Below are positions 26,879 to 34,753 of a stretch of DNA of 64,000 bases, one piece after another. Source of the stretch: JABMMZ01 sp040403495 (lineage in GTDB: Bacteria; Bacteroidota; Bacteroidia; NS11-12g; UBA955). Within the stretch, counting starts at the first letter, position 1; the number at the start of each line of letters is the position of its first letter. Where the stretch lies: positions 8,337 to 72,336 of the forward strand of contig JBBAKM010000016.1 of assembly GCA_040403495.1 (NCBI GenBank). Direction: 5' to 3'. The position numbers and the translations under genes were made by a program. The notes below the pieces were generated by a model that saw only the letters and a program-made list of their open reading frames with translations, did no database searches and had not been told where the DNA came from.

Positions 26879-27648
26879 TGAAAATCAAAGCTACTGTTTT
26901 AGGCTCAGGTACTTCTCAAGGTGTTCCACTTATTGCTTGCAATTGTTTGGTTTGTAACAGCAACAATGATAAAGATAAAAGATTAAGAAGTAGTATTAAA
27001 ATAGAAGTTGAAAATAAAACTTTCGTAATAGACAGCGGTCCAGATTTTAGACAGCAAATGCTAAGATCCAAAACCAAACAACTCAATGCCTTAATTTTTA
27101 CCCACGAACACAAAGACCACATTGCCGGAATGGATGACATAAGGGCTTTTAATTATGTCAATAAATCTGCTATAGATGTCTATGCGACGGATAGGGTAGA
27201 AGATGCTTTGAAAAGAGAATACGCCTATATTTTTTCGGATGAAAAGTATCCTGGTATCCCCGAAATTAATCTAATAAATATAGAAAATAAACCGTTCATT
27301 GTTCAGGATATTGAGGTTATTCCAATTCAAGTGTATCACTATAAACTGCCAGTTTTGGGTTTTCGCTTTGGTGATTTTACCTACATAACCGATGCCAATT
27401 TCATTAATGATGATGAAAAGGAAAAAATAAAAGGCTCTAAAGTGTTAATCGTTAATGCACTAAGGCGAGAACAACACATAAGCCACTTTACTCTTGAGGA
27501 AGCAATTGCTTTGGGTCAGGAATTGCAAGTTCCACAAATTTACTTTACACACATCAGTCACCAACTTGGCTTGCACAATGAGGTTGAAAAGGAACTGCCT
27601 CCAGGATTTCATTTGGCCTACGATGGTCTTGAGATTGTAGTTGACTAA
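26878..27648 (+). CDS. MBL-fold metallohydrolase, PhnP-like
   Basis: 256-residue cytoplasmic hydrolase of the metallo-beta-lactamase fold. It shows an opening VLGSGTSQGVPLIACNC, the metal motif THEHKDHIAGMDD (HxHxDH), a later YITDANF Asp and a final FTHISHQLG. The early CNCLVCNS Cys pair is shared with PhnP-type enzymes, which bind an extra zinc. PhnP cleaves a cyclic phosphate in phosphonate use, but no phn genes lie nearby, so the substrate stays open. It starts within the stop of the acidic protein gene. Confidence 0.88.
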   Translation: MKIKATVLGSGTSQGVPLIACNCLVCNSNNDKDKRLRSSIKIEVENKTFVIDSGPDFRQQMLRSKTKQLNALIFTHEHKDHIAGMDDIRAFNYVNKSAIDVYATDRVEDALKREYAYIFSDEKYPGIPEINLINIENKPFIVQDIEVIPIQVYHYKLPVLGFRFGDFTYITDANFINDDEKEKIKGSKVLIVNALRREQHISHFTLEEAIALGQELQVPQIYFTHISHQLGLHNEVEKELPPGFHLAYDGLEIVVD

Positions 27649-27700
27649 AAATGTAAATTAACTTCTTTAAAAATAAATTTCAAACCAACCTTAAATGGGG

Positions 27701-28909
27701 TTAGTAATCATAATTTTTGATTACTTCTTTATAAAAACTAAGCCATTGTTTTGTCACACTTTGGTTGTCATAATTTGTCAATGCCAATTGATAACCATTT
27801 TCTGAAACAGTGTCTCTTAATTCAGGGTTTTGAATCAACTCAATTATAGTATTTGCAAAAGCTTCGGCATTGTCAGCAATGTAACAATGTTTTTGGTCTA
27901 TCACATCAATTCCTTTTGCGCCAATGCTTGTGCTAACTATTGCCTTTTTGGCAAACATACCTTCAATCGTTTTTATTCTAATGCCACTACCGCTCATTAA
28001 TGGAACAACGAGGATGGATTTATCGGCAGTAAATTTGTTTAAATCATCGACTTGCCCCACAACATGAAAATTTTCAGTTTGTAATTTAGAAAATGCTTCG
28101 GGCATGTTTTTGCCAGCCATATAAAAGTGAGCGTCAGGTATTTTGTTAATGACTAACTTCCATACGTTCTCCGCAAACCATAGCATGGCTTGTTGATTGG
28201 GAATCCATTCCATAGAGCCAATGTGGTAAACAAATTTTGAATTAACTTTGCTTTCAGGTGGATTAATGTTATTAATAATACCTGCCGGAATAGTGGTCAG
28301 TGTATTGAGGTAATTATTCTGAGAAATGACAGATTCATCGGTTTTGGCAATGGTTGCAATGCCATCAAAAAGGTCAAAAACACGGGTTTCGAATTGCTTG
28401 ATTTGCTTAGCAAAATACTTAAATAGTATTTTTTTGTGAATGGCTTTGGTATTTGATGCCAAGGTTTCCCAAATTTTGTATTCAATATTGTGTTGCCTTA
28501 AAACCAAAGGAGAATTTGCCATTTGTGAAATGTTGTAAGCGTATTTTGCAACATATAAACCTTCAAAATGAATAATTTTGAAATTTTGTGACTGAATGTA
28601 TTGTATTAATTCATTTTCGAAATCTAAGCTGTAAAAACGGTCTAGATTGTATGAACCTCCCATGAAAAAACTTTTAAGTGCGGATTTCAACTTGATGTCG
28701 GTATCCAAATAAAAGGATTTAATTTTTTTGAGAAATGAAAAATGATTATTTATGGTGGATTGATCTACAAAATGCTTTTTCGTATTTATAGAAAAATAGT
28801 GAACCTCAATGCCAGCATCAGACAAACCCTTGAGCATGTTGTAGGTAGCAATAGCACCACCGTCATGAAGGGGAAAAGGAATGCGACTGCCAATTACAAG
28901 GATTTTCAT
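27701..28909 (-). CDS. Glycosyltransferase, GT4-like
   Basis: Predicted sugar transferase of 402 residues with the GT-B fold. It opens with ILVIGSRIPFPLHDGGAIAT, a donor/acceptor loop typical of GT4. The C-terminal half has FVYHIGSMEWIPNQQAML, a VVPLMSGSGIRIKTIEGM donor-phosphate motif and FAKKAIVSTSIGAKGIDV. Such enzymes build surface polysaccharides or glycolipids. Neighbours give no clue to the sugar: a convergent MBL hydrolase and a co-directional lipoprotein gene. No clear promoter box precedes it, so it may be read from the lipoprotein gene 35 bases upstream. Confidence 0.88.
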   Translation of the reverse strand: MKILVIGSRIPFPLHDGGAIATYNMLKGLSDAGIEVHYFSINTKKHFVDQSTINNHFSFLKKIKSFYLDTDIKLKSALKSFFMGGSYNLDRFYSLDFENELIQYIQSQNFKIIHFEGLYVAKYAYNISQMANSPLVLRQHNIEYKIWETLASNTKAIHKKILFKYFAKQIKQFETRVFDLFDGIATIAKTDESVISQNNYLNTLTTIPAGIINNINPPESKVNSKFVYHIGSMEWIPNQQAMLWFAENVWKLVINKIPDAHFYMAGKNMPEAFSKLQTENFHVVGQVDDLNKFTADKSILVVPLMSGSGIRIKTIEGMFAKKAIVSTSIGAKGIDVIDQKHCYIADNAEAFANTIIELIQNPELRDTVSENGYQLALTNYDNQSVTKQWLSFYKEVIKNYDY

Positions 28910-28944
28910 TTAGAAAAGGGAATGGGAAATTTTAGAATTTAAGA

Positions 28945-29592
28945 TTAAAAAGAAGCTAAAATTGCAGCAATTAAAATTAAACCGATTATCATCAGAGCAA
29001 AATATACAGTAAGAACACTCAGGGCCATACCATAACCTCTGTAGGCGTATCCAGTGGTTTTAATAACTCCCAATGAGTATGCTGATAATAATAATCCGGG
29101 AAGAACCATAACGACAGAAATAAAAGGAATAAATAAGCCTAAAAACAGTCCTCCATAAAACAAAATACCACCCCACATCGCATTTCTTTCATAAGGTCTA
29201 TCATCGTTTTTCAACTTGGGTTGATTCGGTTTTAAGTATGATTTAAGGGTTGCTTTTTTCTTTTCTATTTTGTCTAATAATGGTTTTTTGGGGATTTGAT
29301 TGATTTCTAAATTTGATTTGTAAACTTTATTTTCAAGGTTTGAAAAAGGAGTAATGGCGTTAACAACGTTAGAAGATAAGAGTGTGGTTTCTTCAATTGG
29401 AGTTTGATTTTGTTGAAGAATTGGAGTTTGTTTTCTTTTTTCTTTAGATTTTTTTGCGACTACATTCTTTTCAGAATTTTTGCCAAAATCAAGATTGATT
29501 TTAAGTCCATTTCCATAACGCGCTTTTGTAATTACACCACAAGAAGAAAGGGTTACTAAAACAATAAACAATAAGGTTAATTTACTTTTCAT
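28945..29592 (-). CDS. Membrane lipoprotein of unknown function
   Basis: 215 residues with a lipobox LSSCG (Cys near residue 18), a basic Lys- and Asn-rich linker of about 90 residues, and two or three C-terminal hydrophobic segments (GGILFYGGLFLGLFIPF, then VVMVLPGLLLSAYSLGVI and LMIIGLILIAAILASF). The first residues are a lipoprotein signal, so a start at 29592 is chosen. A longer frame begins 14 codons upstream, but a TACTTTTG box lies between the two starts. The tail resembles DUF4190-type membrane domains, but this is not certain. Confidence 0.72.
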   Translation of the reverse strand: MKSKLTLLFIVLVTLSSCGVITKARYGNGLKINLDFGKNSEKNVVAKKSKEKRKQTPILQQNQTPIEETTLLSSNVVNAITPFSNLENKVYKSNLEINQIPKKPLLDKIEKKKATLKSYLKPNQPKLKNDDRPYERNAMWGGILFYGGLFLGLFIPFISVVMVLPGLLLSAYSLGVIKTTGYAYRGYGMALSVLTVYFALMIIGLILIAAILASF

Positions 29593-29599
29593 AAGATAG

Positions 29600-29607
29600 C
29601 AAAAGTA
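29600..29607 (-). promoter_or_regulatory. -7 box of the membrane lipoprotein gene
   Basis: Minus-strand TACTTTTG ends 7 bases before the ATG at 29592 and decides this start over the upstream one. Confidence 0.6.
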
Positions 29608-29676
29608 ATAAAAAATGTTTTTGTTTGTTGTCATCAGTAAAAAAACTAAAATAAATTGATTTTTTTTTAATAGGTA

Positions 29677-29706
29677 TTGTATTTTAAATATAAAGTGTTA
29701 CATTTG
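29677..29706 (+). promoter_or_regulatory. Promoter of rpsT
   Basis: TTG (29677-29679), a 19-base spacer, and TACATTTG (29699-29706). The leader to the ATG is about 18 bases. Confidence 0.7.
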
Positions 29707-29724
29707 CAGTCCTTTTTATAGAAA

Positions 29725-29979
29725 ATGGCAAATCATAAATCATCCATCAAAAGAATCAGACAAACTGAGGTTAAGAACGAAAGAAATCGTTACCAACATA
29801 AAACAGCACGTAACTTAATTAAGAAATTAAGATTATCAACTGATAAAAATGAGGCGATATCTTTATTAACTACAACAATCAGCAGTATTGATAAGTTAGC
29901 AAAGCGTAACATTATCCACAAAAACAAAGCAGCTAACTTAAAGTCTAGCTTAACTTTACACGTTAATAGTTTAGCGTAA
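29725..29979 (+). CDS. rpsT: 30S ribosomal protein S20
   Basis: Primary 16S rRNA-binding protein of the small subunit, 84 residues, strongly basic. It has the family start ANHKSSIKRIRQTEVKNERN and the later AKRNIIHKNKAANLKS segment; the fold is a three-helix bundle. It is a single-gene unit with its own promoter and terminator, as is common for rpsT. Confidence 0.98.
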   Translation: MANHKSSIKRIRQTEVKNERNRYQHKTARNLIKKLRLSTDKNEAISLLTTTISSIDKLAKRNIIHKNKAANLKSSLTLHVNSLA

Positions 29980-30003
29980 TAAACAATATTTGAAAAAAAA
30001 TTC

Positions 30004-30029
30004 AGCCTCCGGAAACGGGGGCTTTTTTT
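30004..30029 (+). terminator. Intrinsic terminator of rpsT
   Basis: GC-rich 8-bp stem (30004-30011 with 30016-30023) with a GAAA tetraloop, then a T tract. It lies 24 bases after the stop. Confidence 0.93.
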
Positions 30030-30044
30030 ATTGTAAAAATCACA

Positions 30045-30052
30045 TACATTTG
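30045..30052 (+). promoter_or_regulatory. -7 box upstream of the oxoamine synthase gene
   Basis: TACATTTG; the leader to the ATG at 30120 would be about 65 bases, longer than most here. No -33 box at the right spacing. Confidence 0.5.
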
Positions 30053-30119
30053 CAATAAGTTTGTTAAGTCAAATAAAAGAGCATTAATTTTAAATAAATA
30101 AATAGAAAATTTTACATTT

Positions 30120-31376
30120 ATGTCAGATATATTCGAAAAAGTGATAAGAAATATGGGCCCTTTGGGTGCTCATATCAACGAAGCGCATGGTTATTTTACA
30201 TTTCCTAAATTAGAAGGTGAAATTGGACCTAAAATGAATTTCAATGGAAGAGAAAAATTAAACTGGAGTTTGAACAACTATTTAGGTTTAGCAAATCATC
30301 CTGAAGTTAGAAAAGCGGATGCTGATGCTGCTGCACAATACGGTTTAGCATATCCTATGGGTGCAAGAATGATGAGTGGTAATAGTAATCCTCATGAACA
30401 ATTAGAAAGAGAACTAGCTGCATTCATGGGTAAAGAGGATTCAATTTTGTTGAATTTTGGTTACCAAGGGGTTTTGTCTATCATTGATGCAATGGTTGAC
30501 CGTCACGATGTTATTGTATATGATGCTGAATCTCACGCTTGTATAGTTGATGGTGTTAGATTGCACCAAGGACAACGTTTTATGTTCAAACACAATGATA
30601 TTGAAAGTTGTGAAAAACAACTACAACGTGCACAAAGATTGGTTGAAAAGTCAGGTGGTGGAATATTTGTAATCACAGAAGGTGTTTTTGGAATGAGTGG
30701 TAATCAAGGTAAACTAAAAGAAATAGTTGAATTGAAAAAATCATACAATTTCAGAATATTCGTTGATGATGCGCATGGTTTTGGAACTATGGGCAAAACA
30801 GGTTCAGGAACTGCTGAGGAACAAGGTGTAACAGATGAGATTGATTTGATTTTCTCAACATTTGCAAAATCAATGGCAAGTATAGGTGCTTTTGTTGCAG
30901 GACCGAAACTGGTTTTAAATTATTTGCGTTACAACTTACGTTCTCAAATTTATGCTAAATCATTGCCAATGCCTTTAGTTGTTGGTGCTTTGAAAAGATT
31001 AGATTTGATAAGAACACAACCACAACTTAAAGAAAAACTTTGGGAAAATGTTAATGCATTACAAAGCGGTTTGAAAGAAGCTGGATTTAATATTGGAACA
31101 ACATCTACTCCGGTAACGCCAGTTGTTTTAAATGGTACTGTTGCAGAGTCTACCCATTTGACTTATGATTTAAGAGAAAATTATGATATTTTCTGTTCAA
31201 TAGTAGTTTATCCTGTTATTCCCAAAGGATTGATAATTTTAAGACTTATTCCAACTGCTGCACACTCTTTAGCTGATGTTGAAAGAACAATTAAAGCTTT
31301 CAAAGAAATTAAAGAAAACTTAGAAGCTGGAAAATACCGCAAAGAAGAATTGATGAATGCGGCTATCAAATCTTAA
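30120..31376 (+). CDS. Alpha-oxoamine synthase, serine palmitoyltransferase-like
   Basis: PLP enzyme that condenses an amino acid with an acyl-CoA and releases CO2. At 418 residues it is the usual length. It shows NYLGLANHPEVRKA, GARMMSGN, the DAESHACIVDG segment, FVDDAHGFGTMG and the PLP-lysine motif TFAKSMASIGAF near residue 245. In Bacteroidota such enzymes make sphingolipids (serine as substrate), sulfonolipids (cysteate), or act as 2-amino-3-ketobutyrate CoA ligase (glycine). Lipid synthesis is the most likely role, but the substrate is open. It is a single-gene unit that ends in a terminator. Confidence 0.88.
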   Translation: MSDIFEKVIRNMGPLGAHINEAHGYFTFPKLEGEIGPKMNFNGREKLNWSLNNYLGLANHPEVRKADADAAAQYGLAYPMGARMMSGNSNPHEQLERELAAFMGKEDSILLNFGYQGVLSIIDAMVDRHDVIVYDAESHACIVDGVRLHQGQRFMFKHNDIESCEKQLQRAQRLVEKSGGGIFVITEGVFGMSGNQGKLKEIVELKKSYNFRIFVDDAHGFGTMGKTGSGTAEEQGVTDEIDLIFSTFAKSMASIGAFVAGPKLVLNYLRYNLRSQIYAKSLPMPLVVGALKRLDLIRTQPQLKEKLWENVNALQSGLKEAGFNIGTTSTPVTPVVLNGTVAESTHLTYDLRENYDIFCSIVVYPVIPKGLIILRLIPTAAHSLADVERTIKAFKEIKENLEAGKYRKEELMNAAIKS

Positions 31377-31404
31377 TTTAATTCCTTCAAAAAAATAAAT
31401 TTAA

Positions 31405-31441
31405 AATGTCCATTTAATTCATTTAAATGGACATTTTTTTT
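31405..31441 (+). terminator. Intrinsic terminator of the oxoamine synthase gene
   Basis: 13-bp perfect stem (31405-31417 with 31423-31435) followed by a T run ending at 31441, directly before the ATG at 31442. An extra in-frame ATG (31427) lies in the 3' arm. Confidence 0.85.
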
Positions 31442-32353
31442 ATGAAAAAAGCAATAAGAAATTTATATAAATCATACTTTTCGCTTTCAAAAGGTGAGAG
31501 AGTAGGGATGTTTGTGCTTATTGGTTTGATTTTGTTGTTAACAGTTTCCCCCTTTTTTGTAATTAAAACAAGCAAAGAAACCACAAATTTTGATTCGTTT
31601 GATTCGTTGGTTAATCAATTAAACCAGAATTCAAAAGAGACTATTGTAGAACAAAGAGGTAAAAATCAAAGTAATAAAAGTCAAAGTATCCGCTTTGAAT
31701 TTAATCCTAATACAATAGAAGAGGCAGGACTCATTGAATTAGGTTTTACTAGTTATTTAGCAAAAAGGATAGCGAATTTTAGGTCAAAAGGAGGTTCATT
31801 TAAAAATGCAGATGATTTGTATAAAATTTATGGAATTGACAGTGGATTGGTTACGGAATTAAAACCATTTATTTCGATTCCTTCGGTAAATAATGAAGAA
31901 AATAAACCATTTGAAAAGAGCGCTTATAATAATATGGGTCAGAAGAAATCTGAAATACCAACAGATATTAACATAGCTGATACCTTAGAACTGAAGAAAA
32001 TATATGGAATTGGGAGTAAGTTGGCCAACAGAATTGTTGTTTACAGAGAAAAGTTGGGAGGATTTTATAGTTACAGTCAGTTAAACGAAGTGTGGGGATT
32101 AAATCCTAGTTTAATTGAATTATTGCAAAAGAAATTTGTTGTTAATAGAGAAACAATAAAAAAAATAAACATCAACACGGTTGAGCAAAAAACGCTGGAA
32201 CAGCATCCATATATAGGTTTCAAAACGGCCAAAAATATAATGGCATACAAGAAACAACATGGTAAATTCAATACAATTGAGGATTTAAGAAAAATTATTT
32301 CGTTGAAGGACAGTGTTATTATTCGATTAAATAATTATTTAATAGTCGAATAG
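31442..32353 (+). CDS. Membrane-anchored ComEA-like protein with three helix-hairpin-helix domains
   Basis: 303 residues with a single N-terminal membrane helix (VGMFVLIGLILLLTVSPF) followed by three HhH/ComEA-type repeats: FEFNPNTIEEAGLIELGF, DINIADTLELKKIYGIG and KININTVEQKTLEQHPYIG. HhH domains bind DNA; ComEA is the DNA receptor for transformation, but this three-repeat form is common in Bacteroidota that are not known to be competent, and no other com gene is here. The ATG at 31442 is preferred because the one at 31427 lies in the terminator stem. Expression needs readthrough of that terminator or a weak promoter in it. Confidence 0.82.
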   Translation: MKKAIRNLYKSYFSLSKGERVGMFVLIGLILLLTVSPFFVIKTSKETTNFDSFDSLVNQLNQNSKETIVEQRGKNQSNKSQSIRFEFNPNTIEEAGLIELGFTSYLAKRIANFRSKGGSFKNADDLYKIYGIDSGLVTELKPFISIPSVNNEENKPFEKSAYNNMGQKKSEIPTDINIADTLELKKIYGIGSKLANRIVVYREKLGGFYSYSQLNEVWGLNPSLIELLQKKFVVNRETIKKININTVEQKTLEQHPYIGFKTAKNIMAYKKQHGKFNTIEDLRKIISLKDSVIIRLNNYLIVE

Positions 32354-32377
32354 GTGAATAATTAGAAGGATTTTTTT

Positions 32378-32385
32378 TAAATTTG
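32378..32385 (+). promoter_or_regulatory. -7 box of the acyl-CoA dehydrogenase gene
   Basis: TAAATTTG ends 8 bases before the ATG at 32394. Confidence 0.6.
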
Positions 32386-32393
32386 CCCGAATT

Positions 32394-33533
32394 ATGAATT
32401 TTAATATCTCTGAAAGCCAATTAATGATTAGGCAAATGTGCAAAGATTTTGCAGATAAGAATATCCGTCCATCAATGATGGAATGGGACGAAAGTCAAAC
32501 ATTCCCAACCGAACTTTTCAAAGAAATGGGAGAATTGGGATTAATGGGTATTTTAGTTCCTGAGGAATATGGTGGATCAGGCTTGGGTTATTTCGAATAT
32601 GCCGATGCCATAGTTGAAATAGCTAGAGTTTGTGGTTCTATTGGATTGAGTATGGCAGCGCATAATAGTTTGTGTACAGGCCATATTTTACAGTTTGGAA
32701 ACGAAGAGCAAAAAAAGAAGTGGTTACCAAAGTTGGCTTCAGGACAATGGATAGGAGCGTGGGGTTTAACCGAAGCAAATACAGGTAGCGATGCTATGCG
32801 TATGCAAGTAACTGCAAAACAAGAGGGCGAATATTGGGTTTTGAATGGTGCTAAAAATTGGATTACACACGGTATTACTGGCGATGTAGCTGTAGTTTTG
32901 GCAAGAACAGGTGATCTTTTGGATTCACACGGAATCACTGCATTTGTAGTTGAAAGAGGAACAGCAGGATTTAAAGCTGGAAAAAAAGAAAATAAATTAG
33001 GAATGAGAGCTAGCGAAACAGCCGAGATGATTTTTGAGGATTGCAAAGTTCACGAAAGTCAAATCTTAGGAAAGGTTGGAGAAGGTTTCATTCAAGCAAT
33101 GAAAATTTTGGATGGTGGAAGAATTTCCATAGCAGCATTATCTCTAGGAATCGCCAAAGGGGCTTACGATGCATCAGTAAAATATGCACAAGAGAGAGAG
33201 CAATTTGGTCAACCGATTGCAAATTTTCAAGCGATAGGATTCAAGTTGGCCGATATGGCAACTCAAATTGAAGCTTCAGAATTATTGATTCAAGAAGCTT
33301 GTTATTTGAAAAATACAGGACAAAGCGTAACCAAAGTTTCGGCAATGGCCAAATATTATGCAAGTGAGGTTTGTGTAAAAGTATCAACAGAAGCTATTCA
33401 AATATTTGGAGGTTATGGTTATACCAAAGATTTCCCAGTTGAGAAATTCTACAGAGATAGCAAGCTTTGCACCATAGGTGAGGGCACATCAGAAATTCAA
33501 AAATTAGTAATTTCAAGACAAGTTCTAAAATAA
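32394..33533 (+). CDS. Acyl-CoA dehydrogenase
   Basis: FAD enzyme that introduces a trans-2,3 double bond into acyl-CoA for fatty-acid or branched-chain amino-acid breakdown. The 379-residue length is typical of short- or branched-chain types. Visible motifs are GLTEANTGSDA and KNWITHGITGD for flavin and substrate binding, and the C-terminal GGYGYTKDFPVEKFYRD followed by IGEGTSEIQ, whose Glu is the catalytic base of this subfamily. Chain-length preference cannot be told. It appears to be a single-gene unit. Confidence 0.95.
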   Translation: MNFNISESQLMIRQMCKDFADKNIRPSMMEWDESQTFPTELFKEMGELGLMGILVPEEYGGSGLGYFEYADAIVEIARVCGSIGLSMAAHNSLCTGHILQFGNEEQKKKWLPKLASGQWIGAWGLTEANTGSDAMRMQVTAKQEGEYWVLNGAKNWITHGITGDVAVVLARTGDLLDSHGITAFVVERGTAGFKAGKKENKLGMRASETAEMIFEDCKVHESQILGKVGEGFIQAMKILDGGRISIAALSLGIAKGAYDASVKYAQEREQFGQPIANFQAIGFKLADMATQIEASELLIQEACYLKNTGQSVTKVSAMAKYYASEVCVKVSTEAIQIFGGYGYTKDFPVEKFYRDSKLCTIGEGTSEIQKLVISRQVLK

Positions 33534-33545
33534 TTATTAATTTAC

Positions 33546-33575
33546 TTGCATTTACAGAAATAAACATTAAATTTG
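33546..33575 (+). promoter_or_regulatory. Promoter of rpsU
   Basis: TTG (33546-33548), a 19-base spacer, and TAAATTTG (33568-33575). The leader is about 19 bases. Confidence 0.75.
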
Positions 33576-33594
33576 CACTCCATTAAATAAAGAA

Positions 33595-33789
33595 ATGATT
33601 TACATAAACGTAAAAGAAAACGAAAGCCTAGAAAAAGCGCTAAAAAAGTACAAGAAAAAGTACGAGAAAGTTGGCGTAGTTAAAGAACTAAGAAGCAGAC
33701 AAGCATTTGAAAAACCATCTATCACCAGAAGAATGGAAATTAAAAAAGCAGCTTACAGAGAATTCGTTCAAAGAGAAGAAGCAAAATAA
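33595..33789 (+). CDS. rpsU: 30S ribosomal protein S21
   Basis: Small basic ribosomal protein of 64 residues, with the family pattern VKENESLEKALKKYKKKYEK and RRMEIKKAAYREFVQRE. In Bacteroidota S21 lies near the anti-Shine-Dalgarno end of 16S rRNA and is tied to their non-SD mode of initiation, which fits the lack of SD sequences in this window. It is the first gene of the conserved rpsU-xer-hpf-tRNA-tuf order. Confidence 0.97.
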   Translation: MIYINVKENESLEKALKKYKKKYEKVGVVKELRSRQAFEKPSITRRMEIKKAAYREFVQREEAK

Positions 33790-33810
33790 TTCAAAAAAAA
33801 ATATTAATTT

Positions 33811-33846
33811 AGCGTCCATAATTCACATTATGGACGCTTTTTTTTT
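33811..33846 (+). terminator. Intrinsic terminator of rpsU that contains the xer start codon
   Basis: Perfect 11-bp stem (33811-33821 with 33828-33838) and a T tract. The ATG of the recombinase gene (33830-33832) lies in the 3' arm. Confidence 0.9.
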
Positions 33847-34711
33847 ACAACAGTTTTTCGATTACCTTTCAATTGAAAAGCGTCTGTCAAAGCATACTGT
33901 TTTGGCATACACAAACGACTTAAGTCAATGTCTTAAATGGCTCACAGAAGCCTATGAAATAAAGCAAGTTGACGATATAAGTCATTCCTATATTAGAACA
34001 TGGTTAGCTTCATTAATGAATGCTGGATTAGATTCTAAAAGTATCAATAGGAAAATTTCGGCATTAAAAACATATTACAAATATTTATTAAAGCATCAGT
34101 TAGCGGTTAAGAATCCGATGTTAAAGGTAAGTTCTCCTAAGGTTTCCAAAAAATTACCGGTTTTTGTTACAGAGGACAAAATGAATGAAATGTTAAACGA
34201 TTTTGAAAGTCATTTAACGGCAGAAGATTCGCTTGCAGAGGATTTGTTATCGACACTTTATCATACAGGAATGCGTTTAAGTGAGTTGATTTCATTAAAA
34301 AAGTCGGATGTGAATATTTCGCAAATGACATTAAAGGTACTGGGAAAAGGTAATAAGGAGCGAATAATACCAATGACCAATGATTTAACTCAGATAGTTT
34401 CAAAATATTTGAGTTTATCGATAGATTCAGAGTTTTTGTATAATACTAAAAAAGGGAAGCAACTTTATCCTAAATTTGTATATAGGTCAGTAAATCAATT
34501 ATTAAATAAGTACACAACAATAAAAAAGAAAAGTCCACATATTTTAAGGCATTCAATTGCGACACATATATTAGAGAATGGGAGTGAATTAAATGCGATA
34601 AAAGAAATACTAGGGCATGCCAATTTATCAGCAACACAAATTTATACGCACAATTCTATTGAAAGATTAAAAAAAATATATAATTTAGCACATCCAAAAT
34701 CGACACAATAA
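33830..34711 (+). CDS. Tyrosine recombinase XerC/XerD
   Basis: Site-specific recombinase that resolves chromosome dimers. At 293 residues it is full length. The N-terminal SAM-like core-binding domain begins FFDYLSIEKRLSKHTVLAYTNDL. The catalytic domain carries the Arg of TGMRLSELISLKKSDV, a Lys in GKGNKERIIPM, HILRHSIATHIL (His-x2-Arg-His) and the nucleophile Tyr in IYTHNSIERLKKIY. All catalytic residues are present. A frame open to 33707 overlaps rpsU, but the family N-terminus fits the ATG at 33830. XerC and XerD cannot be told apart by eye. The repeat array starts just downstream. Confidence 0.9.
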   Translation: MDAFFLQQFFDYLSIEKRLSKHTVLAYTNDLSQCLKWLTEAYEIKQVDDISHSYIRTWLASLMNAGLDSKSINRKISALKTYYKYLLKHQLAVKNPMLKVSSPKVSKKLPVFVTEDKMNEMLNDFESHLTAEDSLAEDLLSTLYHTGMRLSELISLKKSDVNISQMTLKVLGKGNKERIIPMTNDLTQIVSKYLSLSIDSEFLYNTKKGKQLYPKFVYRSVNQLLNKYTTIKKKSPHILRHSIATHILENGSELNAIKEILGHANLSATQIYTHNSIERLKKIYNLAHPKSTQ

Positions 34712-34753
34712 CCATTAACCAGAAAATGAAAGGACTGAAATTTAAACAAATAG
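34712..34753. other. Lead-in to the repeat region
   Basis: Short AT-rich segment between the recombinase stop and the first 78-bp repeat, with no visible feature. Confidence 0.5.

Noticed and set aside
33707..33829. Longer recombinase frame overlapping rpsU
   Set aside because: The extra 41 residues are frame-shifted rpsU sequence and terminator, without similarity to Xer proteins.
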